From JANQOH01 sp965200095 (GTDB lineage: Bacteria > Pseudomonadota > Alphaproteobacteria > UBA7887): a stretch of 64,000 bases of DNA. The notes under the pieces were generated by a model. The model was given only the letters and a program-made list of their open reading frames with translations, was not told the DNA's origin and searched no databases. Of the stretch, positions 8,777 to 18,949 are shown piece by piece. A program made the position numbers and the translations under genes. Every line of letters begins with the position of its first letter. Position 1 is the stretch's first letter. Location of the stretch: the NCBI GenBank assembly GCA_965200095.1, contig OZ241350.1, forward strand, positions 806,001 through 870,000. The letters are read 5' to 3'.

Positions 8777-11338
8777 ATGGCAGCTGCGGCGCGCTACGAC
8801 GCCCGACGGGCCGAGACCGAATGGCAGGCGGCGTGGGAAGCGGAGGGCTGCTTCCGGGCGGAGAACCGGGGCGACCGGCCGAAATACTACGTGCTCGAGA
8901 TGTTCCCCTATCCTTCGGGGCGCATCCATATGGGCCATGTGCGCGTCTACGCCATCGGCGATGTCATCGCCCGCTACAAGCGCGCGCGCGGTTTCGACGT
9001 CCTGCACCCGATGGGCTGGGACGCCTTCGGGATGCCCGCCGAGAACGCCGCCATGGCCGAGGGGGCGCACCCGGCCGAGTGGACCCGGAACAACATCGCC
9101 GTCATGCGCCGACAGCTCAAATCCATGGGCCTGTCCTACGACTGGCGGCGCGAGGTGGCGACCTGCTCGCCGGACTATTACCGGCACGAACAGGCGATGT
9201 TCCTCGACATGCTCGAAAAAGGCATGGTCTACCGCGCCGAGGCGCAGGTCAATTGGGACCCGGTGGACCGCACCGTGCTCGCCAACGAACAGGTGATCGA
9301 CGGCAAGGGATGGCGGTCCGGCGCGCCGGTCGAAAAGCGCAGCCTGCCGCAATGGATGTTCCGCATCACCGCCTTCGCCGACGATCTTCTCGATTCGCTC
9401 GGACGCATGGAGCGCTGGCCGGAGTCGGTGCGCGCCATGCAGGCCAATTGGATCGGGCGCTCCGAAGGCGCGGCGGTGCGCTTCCGCCTTGAGGGACGCG
9501 CCGACAGTCTCGAAGTCTTCACCACCCGTCCCGATACGCTGTTCGGGGCGAGTTTCTGCGCCGTGTCGCCGGATCACCCTCTCGCCGCGGAATGCGCCGC
9601 CGCCGACCCGGCGCTCGCCGCGTTCATCGCCGAATGCCGTCGCTCGGGCACGTCCGAGGCGGCCCTGGAGAAGGCGGAGAAGCGGGGTTACGACACCGGT
9701 CTGAAGGCCCTGCACCCCTTCGTCGACGGGCTCGCGCTGCCGGTCTACGCGGTCAATTTCGTGGTGATGGACTATGGCGCCGGCGCGATCTTCGGCGTGC
9801 CCGCCCATGACCGGCGCGACCTGGAATTCGCGCGGAAATACGACTTGCCGGTCCGTGTCGTCGTCCGCCCGCCCGGCGCCGAAAACGACGATCTTCCCGA
9901 CGGCGAGGCCTGGACCGGCGACGGAACGCTGACCGGTTCGGACTTCCTCGACGGTCTGGATGTCGCGGCGGCGAAGCGCGCCGTCGTCGCGCGCCTCTCC
10001 GAAAGCGGGCAGGGCGAAGCGCGGACGACCTACCGGTTGCGCGACTGGATCGTGTCGCGACAGCGTTATTGGGGGTGCCCGATCCCCATCGTCCACTGCG
10101 CGCGCTGCGGGGCGCGGCCCGTGCCGCGGAGCGACCTGCCGGTGACGCTGCCGCCGGACGCGCGTTTCGACATCCCCGGCAACCCGCTCGAACGGGACGA
10201 CGAATGGAAGCGCGTCGCCTGCCCGGATTGCGGCGGCGAGGCGAAGCGGGACACCGACACGTTCGACACCTTCGTCGATTCCTCATGGTATTTCGCGCGG
10301 TTCGCCTGCCCCGGGGCGGAGACGCCGCTGGACGCCGACGCCATGCGCCGCTGGCTGCCGGTGGATCAGTATGTCGGCGGCATCGAGCACGCCATCCTGC
10401 ACCTCCTGTATTCGCGCTACTTCATGCGGGCGCTGCGCGAGACCGGACACGTGACGTTCGACGAGCCGTTTTCAGGCTTGCTCGCGCAAGGCATGGTCTG
10501 TCACGAGACCTATCGCGCCGGGGACGGCGAATGGCTCTACCCCGAACAGGTGACGCGCGGCCCGGACGGCGCGGCGCGCCACCGCGAGACCGGGGCGCCG
10601 GTGACGGTCGGCCCGTCGCGCAAGATGAGCAAGTCGCACCGCAACGTCGTCGATCCGGAAGACATGATCGCGCGCTACGGCGCCGACACCGCGCGCCTGT
10701 TCATGCTCTCCGACAGCCCGCCGGAGCGCGATCTGGAATGGACCGAGGCGGGGATCGAAGGCGCCTGGCGATATGTCCAGCGCCTGTGGCGGCTGGTCGG
10801 CGAGCCTCCGGCGCCGCTCTGCGAACCGGGCGCGCCCATGCCGGCGGCGCTCGACGCCGCGGCGCTCGCCCTGCGCCGCGCGACCCACCGGACCGTCGCC
10901 GGGGTGAGCGAAGACCTCGAACGTTTCCGCTTCAACAAGGCGGTGGCGCGGGTGCGCGAATTGTCGAACGCCATCGCCGATTATCGCGGCGGCGAGGGCG
11001 CGGCGCTGCGCGAGGCGCTGGAGACGCTGGTTCTGCTGATCGGTCCGATGACGCCGCATCTCGGCGAAACCCTGTGGCGCCGCCTCGGCCATGACGATTT
11101 CCTGTGCCGGCGGCCCTGGCCGCGCGCCGACGCGGCCCTGGCCGCCGAGGCCGAAACCGTCGTCGCCGTTCAGGTGAACGGCAAGAAGCGCGCGATCATC
11201 CGCGCCGCGGCCGGGTCCGAAGCGGCGGTCCTCGAGTCGCGGGCGCTCGCCGAACCGGGCGTGCGCGCGGCGATCGGCGCAAGGCCGGTGCGCCGGGTGA
11301 TCGTGGTGCCGGACCGCATCGTCAATGTGGTGGTCTAG
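8777..11338 (+). CDS. leuS: Leucyl-tRNA synthetase
   Basis: Class I aminoacyl-tRNA synthetase that charges tRNA-Leu with leucine, 853 residues, the usual length for bacterial LeuRS. The HIGH-type motif is HMGH at residues 51-54 inside PYPSGRIHMGHVRVY. The editing (CP1) domain follows, with TTRPDTLFGASF. The KMSKS loop is at 616-620, followed by an anticodon-binding helical domain and the C-terminal domain ending KRAIIRAAAG and VVPDRIVNVVV. The start at MAAAARYDARRAE is chosen because the protein aligns from the first helix (ETEWQAAW); the longer frame upstream overlaps the DUF3576 gene. It is followed after 3 bp by lptE. Confidence 0.97.
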   Translation: MAAAARYDARRAETEWQAAWEAEGCFRAENRGDRPKYYVLEMFPYPSGRIHMGHVRVYAIGDVIARYKRARGFDVLHPMGWDAFGMPAENAAMAEGAHPAEWTRNNIAVMRRQLKSMGLSYDWRREVATCSPDYYRHEQAMFLDMLEKGMVYRAEAQVNWDPVDRTVLANEQVIDGKGWRSGAPVEKRSLPQWMFRITAFADDLLDSLGRMERWPESVRAMQANWIGRSEGAAVRFRLEGRADSLEVFTTRPDTLFGASFCAVSPDHPLAAECAAADPALAAFIAECRRSGTSEAALEKAEKRGYDTGLKALHPFVDGLALPVYAVNFVVMDYGAGAIFGVPAHDRRDLEFARKYDLPVRVVVRPPGAENDDLPDGEAWTGDGTLTGSDFLDGLDVAAAKRAVVARLSESGQGEARTTYRLRDWIVSRQRYWGCPIPIVHCARCGARPVPRSDLPVTLPPDARFDIPGNPLERDDEWKRVACPDCGGEAKRDTDTFDTFVDSSWYFARFACPGAETPLDADAMRRWLPVDQYVGGIEHAILHLLYSRYFMRALRETGHVTFDEPFSGLLAQGMVCHETYRAGDGEWLYPEQVTRGPDGAARHRETGAPVTVGPSRKMSKSHRNVVDPEDMIARYGADTARLFMLSDSPPERDLEWTEAGIEGAWRYVQRLWRLVGEPPAPLCEPGAPMPAALDAAALALRRATHRTVAGVSEDLERFRFNKAVARVRELSNAIADYRGGEGAALREALETLVLLIGPMTPHLGETLWRRLGHDDFLCRRPWPRADAALAAEAETVVAVQVNGKKRAIIRAAAGSEAAVLESRALAEPGVRAAIGARPVRRVIVVPDRIVNVVV

Positions 11339-11341
11339 TCG

Positions 11342-11881
11342 ATGCGGCGGCCCCGGCCGGCGCTCCGGTTCGCGGCGGCGTGCGCCGCCGCCGCCGCCCT
11401 GGGCGCAGCGGGTTGCGGGTTCAGTCCGCTCTACGGAGGCGACTCCGGCGGGGAGGTGACGGCCGCCCTGGCGTCGGTCGAGGTCTTGCGCGTCGACGGC
11501 CCGCTCGGCTTCGAGATGCGCAATCACCTGGCGGACCACCTGACGGCGGGGCCGCCGCGCGCGGCGCGCTACGAACTGACGGTGGAGATCGATTACCGGG
11601 CGAGCGCGCAGATCACCGAAAAGGACACGCAGATCCGCCGCCATCTCCTCAATTTCAACGCCGACTGGTCGCTGGCGTCGCGCGAGGACGGGAGCGAGGT
11701 CGCCTCCGGCAGGGTGTTCACGGAGACCAGCTACAACATTATCGCCGACGAGGATTATTCGACCCTTGTCGCACAGCGCGACGCCGCCGACCGCGCCGCG
11801 CGCGACGCGGCCCGCGAGATCGCCGCGCGGCTTGCCCTCCACTTCAACCGGGCCGGGAGCAGACGGGCCGGGAGCCAATGA
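11342..11881 (+). CDS. lptE: LPS-assembly lipoprotein LptE
   Basis: A 179-residue lipoprotein with signal peptide and Cys25 in GAAGCGFSPLYGG. The CGFxPLY start of the mature protein is the hallmark of LptE. It plugs the LptD barrel in the outer membrane and helps deliver lipopolysaccharide to the surface. The rest fits the family: a VDGPLGFEMRNHL helix, alternating strands (YELTVEIDYRASAQITEKDTQ), a SYNIIADEDYSTLVAQRDA segment and a final amphipathic helix. It sits between leuS and holA as in many proteobacteria, and its TGA overlaps the holA ATG (ATGA). Confidence 0.92.
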   Translation: MRRPRPALRFAAACAAAAALGAAGCGFSPLYGGDSGGEVTAALASVEVLRVDGPLGFEMRNHLADHLTAGPPRAARYELTVEIDYRASAQITEKDTQIRRHLLNFNADWSLASREDGSEVASGRVFTETSYNIIADEDYSTLVAQRDAADRAARDAAREIAARLALHFNRAGSRRAGSQ

Positions 11882-12909
11882 TCGTCAAGCCGGCGGAGGC
11901 CGAGCGGTTCGTCGGGCGCCCCCCCGGGGGCGTCGCGGCGGTGCTGCTCTACGGCCCCAATCTCGGCCTCGTGCGCGACCGCGCCGAGCGCCTGGGGCGC
12001 GCCGTGGCGGGCGCACTCGACGACCCGTTCCGCGTCGCCGATCTGACGCCGTCGGCGGTCGCGGCCGACCCGGGGGCGCTCGCCGACGAGGCGGCCGCGC
12101 TGTCCATGACGGGCGGGCGGCGGCTGGTGCGCCTGCGCGGCGTCGGCAACGAGGCGGCGGCGGCGTGCGAAACGCTGCTCGCGGTCGCGGCGCCGGAAGC
12201 GTCGCTTGTCGTCGTCGAGGCCGGCGCGCTCGCCCCTCGCGCGCGGCTGCGCGCCCTGTTCGAACGCGCGTCCAACGCCGCCGCCGTCGCCTGCTACGAG
12301 GACGACCCCGGAACGCTGCGCGCGGTGATCCGCGACCGGCTGGCGGCGGAAGGCAAACAGGCGACCCCTGCGGCGCTCGACGCGCTGACGGCGCGGCTGG
12401 GCGGCGACCGCAAGGCGGCGCTGGCCGAGCTCGACAAGCTCGTGTCGTTCGTCGGCGCCGCGGCGACGGTCGGAGACGGCGATGCGCTGGCGTGCGTCGG
12501 CGACAGTTCGGAAGCCGCGCTGGACGACCTCGCCGACGCCGCGGCCGAAGGCGACCGGGACGCCGTCGGGCGGGCGCTCGACAAGCTTGCGGCGGATGGC
12601 GTGTCCCCGGTGCGGGCGCTCGGCGGCCTGGAGCGGCATTTCCAGCGCCTGCACTGGGCGGCGGGGCGGGTCGCGCGCGGCGACTCGCGCGCCGCCGCCG
12701 TGAACGCGCTGCGTCCGCCGGTGTTCTTCAAGCGCCGGCGCCGCATGGAGACGCAGCTGGCGCGGTGGTCGCCGGCCGATGTCGGGCGGGCGATGGACGT
12801 GCTTCTGGACGCGGAAATCGCGTGCAAGACCGCCGGCGCGCCGGCGGCGGCGCTGTGCGCCCGCGCGGCGATGCGGGTGGCGGGCGCCGCGCGCCGCCGC
12901 GGGCGGTGA
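11878..12909 (+). CDS. holA: DNA polymerase III subunit delta
   Basis: The delta subunit of the clamp loader, 343 residues, close to the family norm. It opens the beta sliding clamp as part of the DnaX complex. The sequence begins MIVKPAEAERFV, then ALLYGPNLGLVRDRAERL, typical of the alphaproteobacterial HolA N terminus. Later it has EAGALAPRARLRALFE, VACYEDDPGTL and the C-terminal collar helices (PVRALGGLERHFQRLHWA, FKRRRRMETQLARWS). The start overlaps the lptE stop by four bases, supporting translational coupling. A C7/G5 palindromic stretch near the start is a GC-rich oddity only. Confidence 0.93.
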   Translation: MIVKPAEAERFVGRPPGGVAAVLLYGPNLGLVRDRAERLGRAVAGALDDPFRVADLTPSAVAADPGALADEAAALSMTGGRRLVRLRGVGNEAAAACETLLAVAAPEASLVVVEAGALAPRARLRALFERASNAAAVACYEDDPGTLRAVIRDRLAAEGKQATPAALDALTARLGGDRKAALAELDKLVSFVGAAATVGDGDALACVGDSSEAALDDLADAAAEGDRDAVGRALDKLAADGVSPVRALGGLERHFQRLHWAAGRVARGDSRAAAVNALRPPVFFKRRRRMETQLARWSPADVGRAMDVLLDAEIACKTAGAPAAALCARAAMRVAGAARRRGR

Positions 12910-13524
12910 CCGCCATGGCCGCCGCGCCGGCGGCAAGACACTGTCGATTCTGCGCCGCCTCGCCATGCGGGCTATGATGAGACCCCTGCATAACCCGTCG
13001 CTTGCGGCAGGATCGGGTTCCTGCGTTTTACGACGCATCCGAACCCGCCGGCGGAGCATGGCGAGGAAGCCAAACCTGCCTGTTACTCTTCGCCGTTCTC
13101 GCGAAAGACTGTGTGAAGACGCTACTACTCTTCGTCATTCCCGCGAAAGCGGGAATCTGCTTGCGGCGTTTCCGTAAGAAAAACCGCGCCGATATTACGG
13201 ACGGCCGCTTCCGGTTTCCCGGCGGTTCGCAGGGGTCGAACCGGAGGGGGAGACGGCGGCCGCCATCGACGAACCCGAACAATTGAAACTCCGGCGGGAC
13301 GGCGAGGTTTGACCGGCAATTCCCGTTTCGGTATGCAGGAGCCGTTTGGAGGCAGCGCGCCGCCCCCGGGAAGAAGCCCGCTCGATCTCTTCGCACGCTA
13401 CGATGAATCGATGGCGTTTCGGGAACGTGGTAAAGGCGCGGGAATTTCGATCCTGCCGCATCCGAAACGGGTTATGCGGAGGTCTCGTAATGTCGATCCA
13501 GTCGGGATTCGACCCGTTTGCGTC
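12910..13524. other. Intergenic gap with one partial palindromic repeat
   Basis: About 0.6 kb without a supported gene. From roughly 13090 to 13225 lies a degenerate copy of the dispersed element: AAGACTGTGTGAAGA, then the ATTCCCGCGAAAGCGGGAAT core at about 13137, then TTTCCGTAAGAAAAACCG. The right palindrome is lost; GGTTTCCCGGCGG stands in its place. From 13226 to the glnD start nothing is recognised. The frame continuous with glnD upstream of 13525 has no family similarity. Confidence 0.7.
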
Positions 13525-16275
13525 ATGGCCGGACTGACGAACAAGCGCGCCATCGTGGACCGCCGCGCCCTCGGCAAGGCGATCGGCGGGCTTGCGCCCG
13601 ACGACCGCGCGGCGGTGCTCGACCGGCTCAAGGGCGCTCTGGAGGCGGGGCGGGCGGAAGTCCGCCGCCGCTTCGACGCCGGCGCCGACGGGCGGACGAC
13701 GGCCGCCGGCCTCGCCCTGTTGATCGATCGCCTGATCGCGGTTCTGTTCGACCATGCCGCCGGGCGCGTGTTTCCCGAACCCAACCCCACGGCGGCCGAC
13801 CGGCTGGCGCTGGTCGCGGTCGGCGGCTACGGACGGGGCGAGCTCGCGCCGTTCTCGGATGTCGACCTGCTCTTCCTCACCCCCTACAAGACCACCCCGC
13901 GCGGCGAGCAGATCGTCGAATATATCCTCTACATGCTGTGGGATCTCGGCCTGACCGTGGGGCAGGCCATGCGGTCGGTGAGCGAAAGCCTGGCCCGCTC
14001 CCGGCGCGACGTCACCATCCGCACCGCGCTTCTGGAGTCGCGCTTCGTCTATGGGGATCAGGCGCTTTATCTCGAATTGAAGAAAGGTTTCGCGAGAGAC
14101 GCCGAAGCCGGCGGCCGCGCGTTCGTCGCCGCGAAACTCAGGGAACGCGACGAGCGTCACGCGCGCATGGGGGACTCGCGCTACGTCGTCGAACCCAACC
14201 TGAAGGACGGCAAGGGCGGTCTGCGCGATCTGCACACGCTGTTCTGGATCGCCAAATATCTGTATCGGGTGGAGGATGTGAGCGATCTCGTGGCGCGCGG
14301 CGTGCTGACCCGGGCGGAGTTCCGCATGTTCCGCCGCGCCCATCGCTTCCTGTGGACGGTGCGCTGCCGGCTCCATTACCTGTCGGGGCGCGCCGAGGAG
14401 CGTCTGACCTTCGACAGCCAGCTGGCGGTCGCCGCGGCCGCGCCCTATGCCCGCCGCGCCGGCGGCCTCGGCGTCGAGCGCTTCATGAAGCACTACTATC
14501 TGATCGCCAAGACGGTCGGCGATCTGACGCGCATATTCTGCGCCGCCATCGAATCCGAACATGTCCGCCGGCCGCTTTTCAGCGCGCCGCGATGGGGTCT
14601 TGCGCGGCGCACGGTCGAGGGCTTCCGGGTCGAACACGGCCGGGTGGGGGCGGCCGACGACGACGCTTTCGAGCGGAACCCGGTGGACATGCTGCGCCTG
14701 TTCCATGTCGCGCAGTCGCGCGGGCTCGACGTGCACCCGCGGGCGCTGAGGGCGATCACCCGCAACCTGCCGCGCATCGACGCGCGGTTGCGCGCCGACC
14801 CGCAGGCGAACCGGCTGTTCATGGACATGCTGACCGGCGAAAAGGACCCGGAAACGACTCTGCGGCGCCTCAACGAGGCGGGGGTGCTGGGGCGTTTCAT
14901 CCCCGATTTCGGGCGCGTGGTCGCGCAGACCCAGCACGACATGTATCATGTCTATACGGTGGACGAGCACACGATCTTCGCCATCGGCGTCCTGTCGCGG
15001 ATCGAAAAGGGGGCGCTGGCGGAGGAACTGCCGCTGGCCACCGAGATCGTGCACGAAGTGTTGTCGCGCAAGGCGCTCTATCTCGCGCTTTTCCTCCACG
15101 ATATCGCCAAGGGACGCGGCGGCGATCACTCGCTGCTCGGCGCCGGGGTCGCGCGCAAGCTGGCGCCGCGGCTCGGCTGCACCGCCGAGGAGACGGAAAC
15201 CGTCGCCTGGCTGGTGGAGCATCACCTGCTGTGTTCGACCACCGCCTTCAACCGCGACATTTCCGACCCGCGGACCCTGGAGACCTTCGTCGCAGCGGTG
15301 CAGTCGCCGCAGCGCCTGCGGCTGCTGCTCGTGCTGACGGTGGCCGACATCCGCGCCGTGGGGCCGAACGTCTGGAACGGCTGGAAGGGGCAGTTGCTGC
15401 GCGGCCTCTACTACCGCGCGGAAGCGGCGATGACCGGCGGCGGAACGCTGGCGGACCGCACAGGGCGCCTCGAGGCGGCGGAGGCGGCGCTTCGCGAAGC
15501 GCTTGCCGACTGGCCGCGCGAGGAGGTCGACCGGTTTATCGACCGTTGCTATCCCGACTATCTTCTCGGTTTCGACGCCGAGGCTCATGCGCGCCATGCG
15601 GCGCTGACGCGCCGCGCCGACGCCGGGGGCGCGCCGCTGACGGTCGAAACGCGCGTCGATGCGTTCCGTTCGGTCACCGAGGTCACCGTCTACGCGCCCG
15701 ATCATCCGGGCCTGTTCGCGGGGGTCGCCGGGGCGATGACGGTGTGCGGCGCAACCATTGTGGACGCGCGCATTTTCGGCGCCAGGGACGGCATGGTCAT
15801 CGACACCTTCCGCATCCAGGACATGGAAGGCCGCGCGTTCGACGGCGCGGCGCGTCTGGCGCGCCTGTCGGCGACCATCGAAATGACGCTGGCCAACGAC
15901 CTCAAGCCGCGCGCGGGAATCGCCGAACGCGAGGAGGCGTTGCGCGCAAGCCGCCTGTCGGTGTTCAAGGTGGCGCCGCGGGTCCTTGTCGACAACCGCG
16001 CCTCGGCGAGCCGCACGGTTATCGAGATCAACGCGCGCGACCGCGCGGGCCTGTTGTTCGACCTCGCGCGGGCGCTGGTCGGGCTGCGACTCGCCGTCGG
16101 CAGCGCCCGTATCGCAACCTGGGGCGAACGCGCGGTCGATGTCTTCTACGTCAAGGACTCCTTCGGCATGAAGGTCACCGGCGAAGACCGGCTCGCGCGG
16201 GTGAAGGAGACGCTGCTCGCAGCCGCCCGCGGGGGCGCCGCGGTCGATGCGGCGGACGCGGTAGCGGCCGAATAG
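13525..16275 (+). CDS. glnD: Bifunctional uridylyltransferase/uridylyl-removing enzyme GlnD
   Basis: The nitrogen-status sensor that uridylylates PII proteins when glutamine is low and removes UMP when it is high; 916 residues from the chosen ATG. The nucleotidyltransferase domain has GGYGRGELAPFSDVDLLF from residue 100. A GlnD central region follows (DLHTLFWIAKY). The HD phosphohydrolase domain has FLHDIAKGRGGDHS around residue 523. Two C-terminal ACT domains begin near 718 (VTEVTVYAPDHPGLFAG) and 831 (VIEINARDRAGLLFDLA), where glutamine is sensed. The start at MAGLTNKRAIVD fits the usual length; the frame is open further upstream but without similarity. It is followed by murJ, as in many Rhodospirillales. 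Confidence 0.96.
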   Translation: MAGLTNKRAIVDRRALGKAIGGLAPDDRAAVLDRLKGALEAGRAEVRRRFDAGADGRTTAAGLALLIDRLIAVLFDHAAGRVFPEPNPTAADRLALVAVGGYGRGELAPFSDVDLLFLTPYKTTPRGEQIVEYILYMLWDLGLTVGQAMRSVSESLARSRRDVTIRTALLESRFVYGDQALYLELKKGFARDAEAGGRAFVAAKLRERDERHARMGDSRYVVEPNLKDGKGGLRDLHTLFWIAKYLYRVEDVSDLVARGVLTRAEFRMFRRAHRFLWTVRCRLHYLSGRAEERLTFDSQLAVAAAAPYARRAGGLGVERFMKHYYLIAKTVGDLTRIFCAAIESEHVRRPLFSAPRWGLARRTVEGFRVEHGRVGAADDDAFERNPVDMLRLFHVAQSRGLDVHPRALRAITRNLPRIDARLRADPQANRLFMDMLTGEKDPETTLRRLNEAGVLGRFIPDFGRVVAQTQHDMYHVYTVDEHTIFAIGVLSRIEKGALAEELPLATEIVHEVLSRKALYLALFLHDIAKGRGGDHSLLGAGVARKLAPRLGCTAEETETVAWLVEHHLLCSTTAFNRDISDPRTLETFVAAVQSPQRLRLLLVLTVADIRAVGPNVWNGWKGQLLRGLYYRAEAAMTGGGTLADRTGRLEAAEAALREALADWPREEVDRFIDRCYPDYLLGFDAEAHARHAALTRRADAGGAPLTVETRVDAFRSVTEVTVYAPDHPGLFAGVAGAMTVCGATIVDARIFGARDGMVIDTFRIQDMEGRAFDGAARLARLSATIEMTLANDLKPRAGIAEREEALRASRLSVFKVAPRVLVDNRASASRTVIEINARDRAGLLFDLARALVGLRLAVGSARIATWGERAVDVFYVKDSFGMKVTGEDRLARVKETLLAAARGGAAVDAADAVAAE

Positions 16276-16285
16276 GCGCGCAAGC

Positions 16286-17836
16286 GTGCTCGTCCGCTTC
16301 GCGGCCACGGTCGGCGCGTGGACGCTCGCCTCTCGCGTTTTCGGATTCCTCCGCGACGTTCTGATCGCGCGCTATGTGGGCGCCGGGCTCGTCGGCGACG
16401 CTTTCTTCGTCGCTTTCAAACTCCCCAACCTGTTCCGCCGGCTGTTCGCCGAGGGCGCGTTCAATCTCGCCTTCGTGCCCCTGTTCGCGGGCCGCGCGAA
16501 AGCCGAGGGAGAGGCCGTGGCGCGGCGCTTCGCCGGCGAGGCGCTGGCGATCCTCCTGTGGTCTCTCATCGCGGTCGTGGCGGCGGCGGAACTCGCGATG
16601 CCGTGGATCATGCGCCTCGTGGCGCCGGGCTTCGCCGACGAGCCGGAGAAACTCGCGTTGACGGTCGCGCTGGCGCGACTCGTCTTTCCCTATCTCCTCT
16701 TCATATCGCTGGTAGCGCTGTTGTCCGGCGTGCTCAACGGCGTCGAACGTTTCGCGGCGGCGGCGGCGGCGCCGATCCTGCTCAATCTGTGCATGATCGG
16801 CGCCGTGCTGGGGTTCCACGATTCGCTGGCGACGCCGGGGCATGCGCTGGCGGCGGGAGTGGCCGCCGGAGGGGTGTTGCAGTTCGTCTGGCTGGCGTGG
16901 AACTGCCGGCGCGCGGGCCTCCTGCCGCCATTGCCGCGGCCGCGGCTCACGCCCGGCGTGCGGCGGCTTCTGACGCTGGCCGCGCCGGCGGCGCTGGGCG
17001 CCGGCGTGCAGCAACTCAACCTGTTCGCCGATATCGTCATTGCGTCGCTCCTGCCGACGGGCGCCGTCTCCTATCTCTATTACGCCGACCGCATCGTGCA
17101 GCTGCCGCTCGGGGTGGTCGGCGTGGCGATGGGCACCGCGCTGTTGCCGACATTGGCCCGCCAGTTGCGCGGCGGCGAGACCGACGCGGCGCGGGACAGC
17201 CAGAACCGGGCGCTGGAATACGCATTGCTGCTCACCCTTCCGGCGGCGGCGGCGCTGGCGGCGGTGGCCGCCCCCATCGTCACCGTGCTGTTCGGACGCG
17301 GCGCTTTCGACAGCGCGGCCGGGGCGGCGACCGCCGCCGCGCTCGCGGCCTACGCCGCCGGGCTTCCGGCCTTCGTGCTGGTGAAGACTCTGGCGCCGGG
17401 TTACTTCGCGCGCGAGGACACGCGCACGCCCGTCGCCATCGCCGTGTTGTGCCTGGCGGCGAACGTCGCCCTGAGCCTCGCGCTTATCGGGCCGCTGGCG
17501 CATGTGGGGATCGCTCTGGCGAGCACGCTGTCGTCGTGGCTCAACGCCGGGCTCCTCGCTTTCGTGCTGGCGCGCCGCGGCCATTTGCGCGGCGATTCGC
17601 GCCTGTATCGGCGGGCCCCCCGGGTCGCCGCGGCGGCGGCGGCGATGGCGGCGGCGGTGTGGTTCGCGGCGGCGCGGCTCGAGCCCTGGTTCGCAGCGGG
17701 GGAAGCGACGCGGGCGGCGGCGCTCGCCGTCGTCGTCGGCCTCGGCGTCGCCCTGTTCGCGCTCGCCGCGCGAGTATCCGGCGCGGTGGGGCGCGGCGAA
17801 CTCGGCGAGGCGCTGGCGCGGGCGCGAAACAGGTGA
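16286..17836 (+). CDS. murJ: Lipid II flippase MurJ (MviN)
   Basis: Inner-membrane flippase that moves lipid II to the periplasm for peptidoglycan synthesis. The 516 residues fit the 14-helix MOP/MviN fold. Diagnostic N-terminal segments are SRVFGFLRDVLIARYVGAG and FFVAFKLPNLFRRLFAEGAFNLAFVPLF. Others are QQLNLFADIVIAS, YLYYADRIVQLPLGVVGVAMGTALLP, and the ALPAFVLVKTLAPGYFAREDTRTPV-type loop near residue 370. The start is a GTG 10 bp after the glnD stop. It very likely shares the glnD transcript and leads into trpS. Confidence 0.95.
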   Translation: MLVRFAATVGAWTLASRVFGFLRDVLIARYVGAGLVGDAFFVAFKLPNLFRRLFAEGAFNLAFVPLFAGRAKAEGEAVARRFAGEALAILLWSLIAVVAAAELAMPWIMRLVAPGFADEPEKLALTVALARLVFPYLLFISLVALLSGVLNGVERFAAAAAAPILLNLCMIGAVLGFHDSLATPGHALAAGVAAGGVLQFVWLAWNCRRAGLLPPLPRPRLTPGVRRLLTLAAPAALGAGVQQLNLFADIVIASLLPTGAVSYLYYADRIVQLPLGVVGVAMGTALLPTLARQLRGGETDAARDSQNRALEYALLLTLPAAAALAAVAAPIVTVLFGRGAFDSAAGAATAAALAAYAAGLPAFVLVKTLAPGYFAREDTRTPVAIAVLCLAANVALSLALIGPLAHVGIALASTLSSWLNAGLLAFVLARRGHLRGDSRLYRRAPRVAAAAAAMAAAVWFAAARLEPWFAAGEATRAAALAVVVGLGVALFALAARVSGAVGRGELGEALARARNR

Positions 17837-17903
17837 CGGCGCGCCGCGGCGGCGTGTATCACTGCGCCGGCGGGCCCGGCGGCGCGCGGGACGGAGAGCG
17901 AGG

Positions 17904-18902
17904 ATGGAACGGATCTTCTCGGGCGTTCAACCGACGGGCAATCTGCATCTCGGCAACTATCTCGGCGCGATCCGGAACTGGGCGCGGTTGCAGCGCGACC
18001 ACGACTGCATCTATTGCATCGTCGATCTGCACGCGATCACCGTGCCGCAGGATCCGGCCGAACTCGCGGCGAACACGCGCGAGGCCTGCGCCGGGCTGCT
18101 CGCCGCGGGCATCGACCCGAAAGGCAGTATCGTCTTCAACCAGAGCCGGGTTTCGGGTCATGCCGAACTGGCCTGGATATTCAACTGCGTCGCCCGGCTC
18201 GGCTGGCTCAACCGCATGACGCAATTCAAGGAAAAGGCGGGCAAGCGGCGCGACAACGCCACGGTCGGCCTTTACGCCTATCCCAATCTCATGGCGGCGG
18301 ACATCCTCCTCTACAAGGCGACGCGGGTGCCCGTGGGCGAGGATCAGAAACAGCATCTCGAACTCGCCCGCGACATCGCGCAGGCGTTCAACAGCATGTT
18401 CGGCATCGACCTGTTTCCGCTGCCCGACCCGGTGATCCTCGGAACCGCGGCGCGGGTGATGAGTCTGCGCGACGGTTCGAAGAAGATGAGCAAGTCGGAC
18501 CCCTCCGGTTACTCGCGGATCGACATGACCGACTCGGCGGACGACATCGCCCGGAAGATCCGCAAGGCGCGCACCGACCCGAAGCCGCTTCCGGACTCGC
18601 CGGAGGGGCTCGCAGACCGGCCCGAGGCGGCGAATCTGATCGGCATCTACGCGGCGCTCTCCGACCGTCCGGAGGCGGAGGTGTGCGCCGAATTCGCCGG
18701 CGCGGAGTTCTCGCGGTTCAAGGCGCGGCTGGTCGATGTCGCGGTGGAGTCGCTGGCGCCTCTCGGCGCGGAGATGCGGCGCTTGCGGGCGGACCCGGCG
18801 GCGATCGACGCGGTGCTGGACGACGGCGCGGAGCGGGCGCGCGCGCTCGCCGGACCGGTGCTGGCCGAGGCGCGCGCCGCAGTCGGCTTCGTCGGCGCCT
18901 GA
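17904..18902 (+). CDS. trpS: Tryptophanyl-tRNA synthetase
   Basis: Class I synthetase that charges tRNA-Trp, 332 residues. The signature GVQPTGNLHLGNYLGAIRNW lies at residues 7-26 with the HIGH equivalent HLGN (15-18). KMSKS is at 194-198 within DGSKKMSKSDPSG. Other family segments are YCIVDLHAITVPQDP, GWLNRMTQFKEKAGK and YPNLMAADILLYKATRVPVGEDQKQHLEL. The start has a purine-rich GGAGAGCGAGG region upstream. It lies 67 bp after murJ in the same direction. Confidence 0.97.
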   Translation: MERIFSGVQPTGNLHLGNYLGAIRNWARLQRDHDCIYCIVDLHAITVPQDPAELAANTREACAGLLAAGIDPKGSIVFNQSRVSGHAELAWIFNCVARLGWLNRMTQFKEKAGKRRDNATVGLYAYPNLMAADILLYKATRVPVGEDQKQHLELARDIAQAFNSMFGIDLFPLPDPVILGTAARVMSLRDGSKKMSKSDPSGYSRIDMTDSADDIARKIRKARTDPKPLPDSPEGLADRPEAANLIGIYAALSDRPEAEVCAEFAGAEFSRFKARLVDVAVESLAPLGAEMRRLRADPAAIDAVLDDGAERARALAGPVLAEARAAVGFVGA

Positions 18903-18949
18903 CGCGGCGGGCGCCCGACGACGCACCGCGACGCGACGCGCCCGAACCG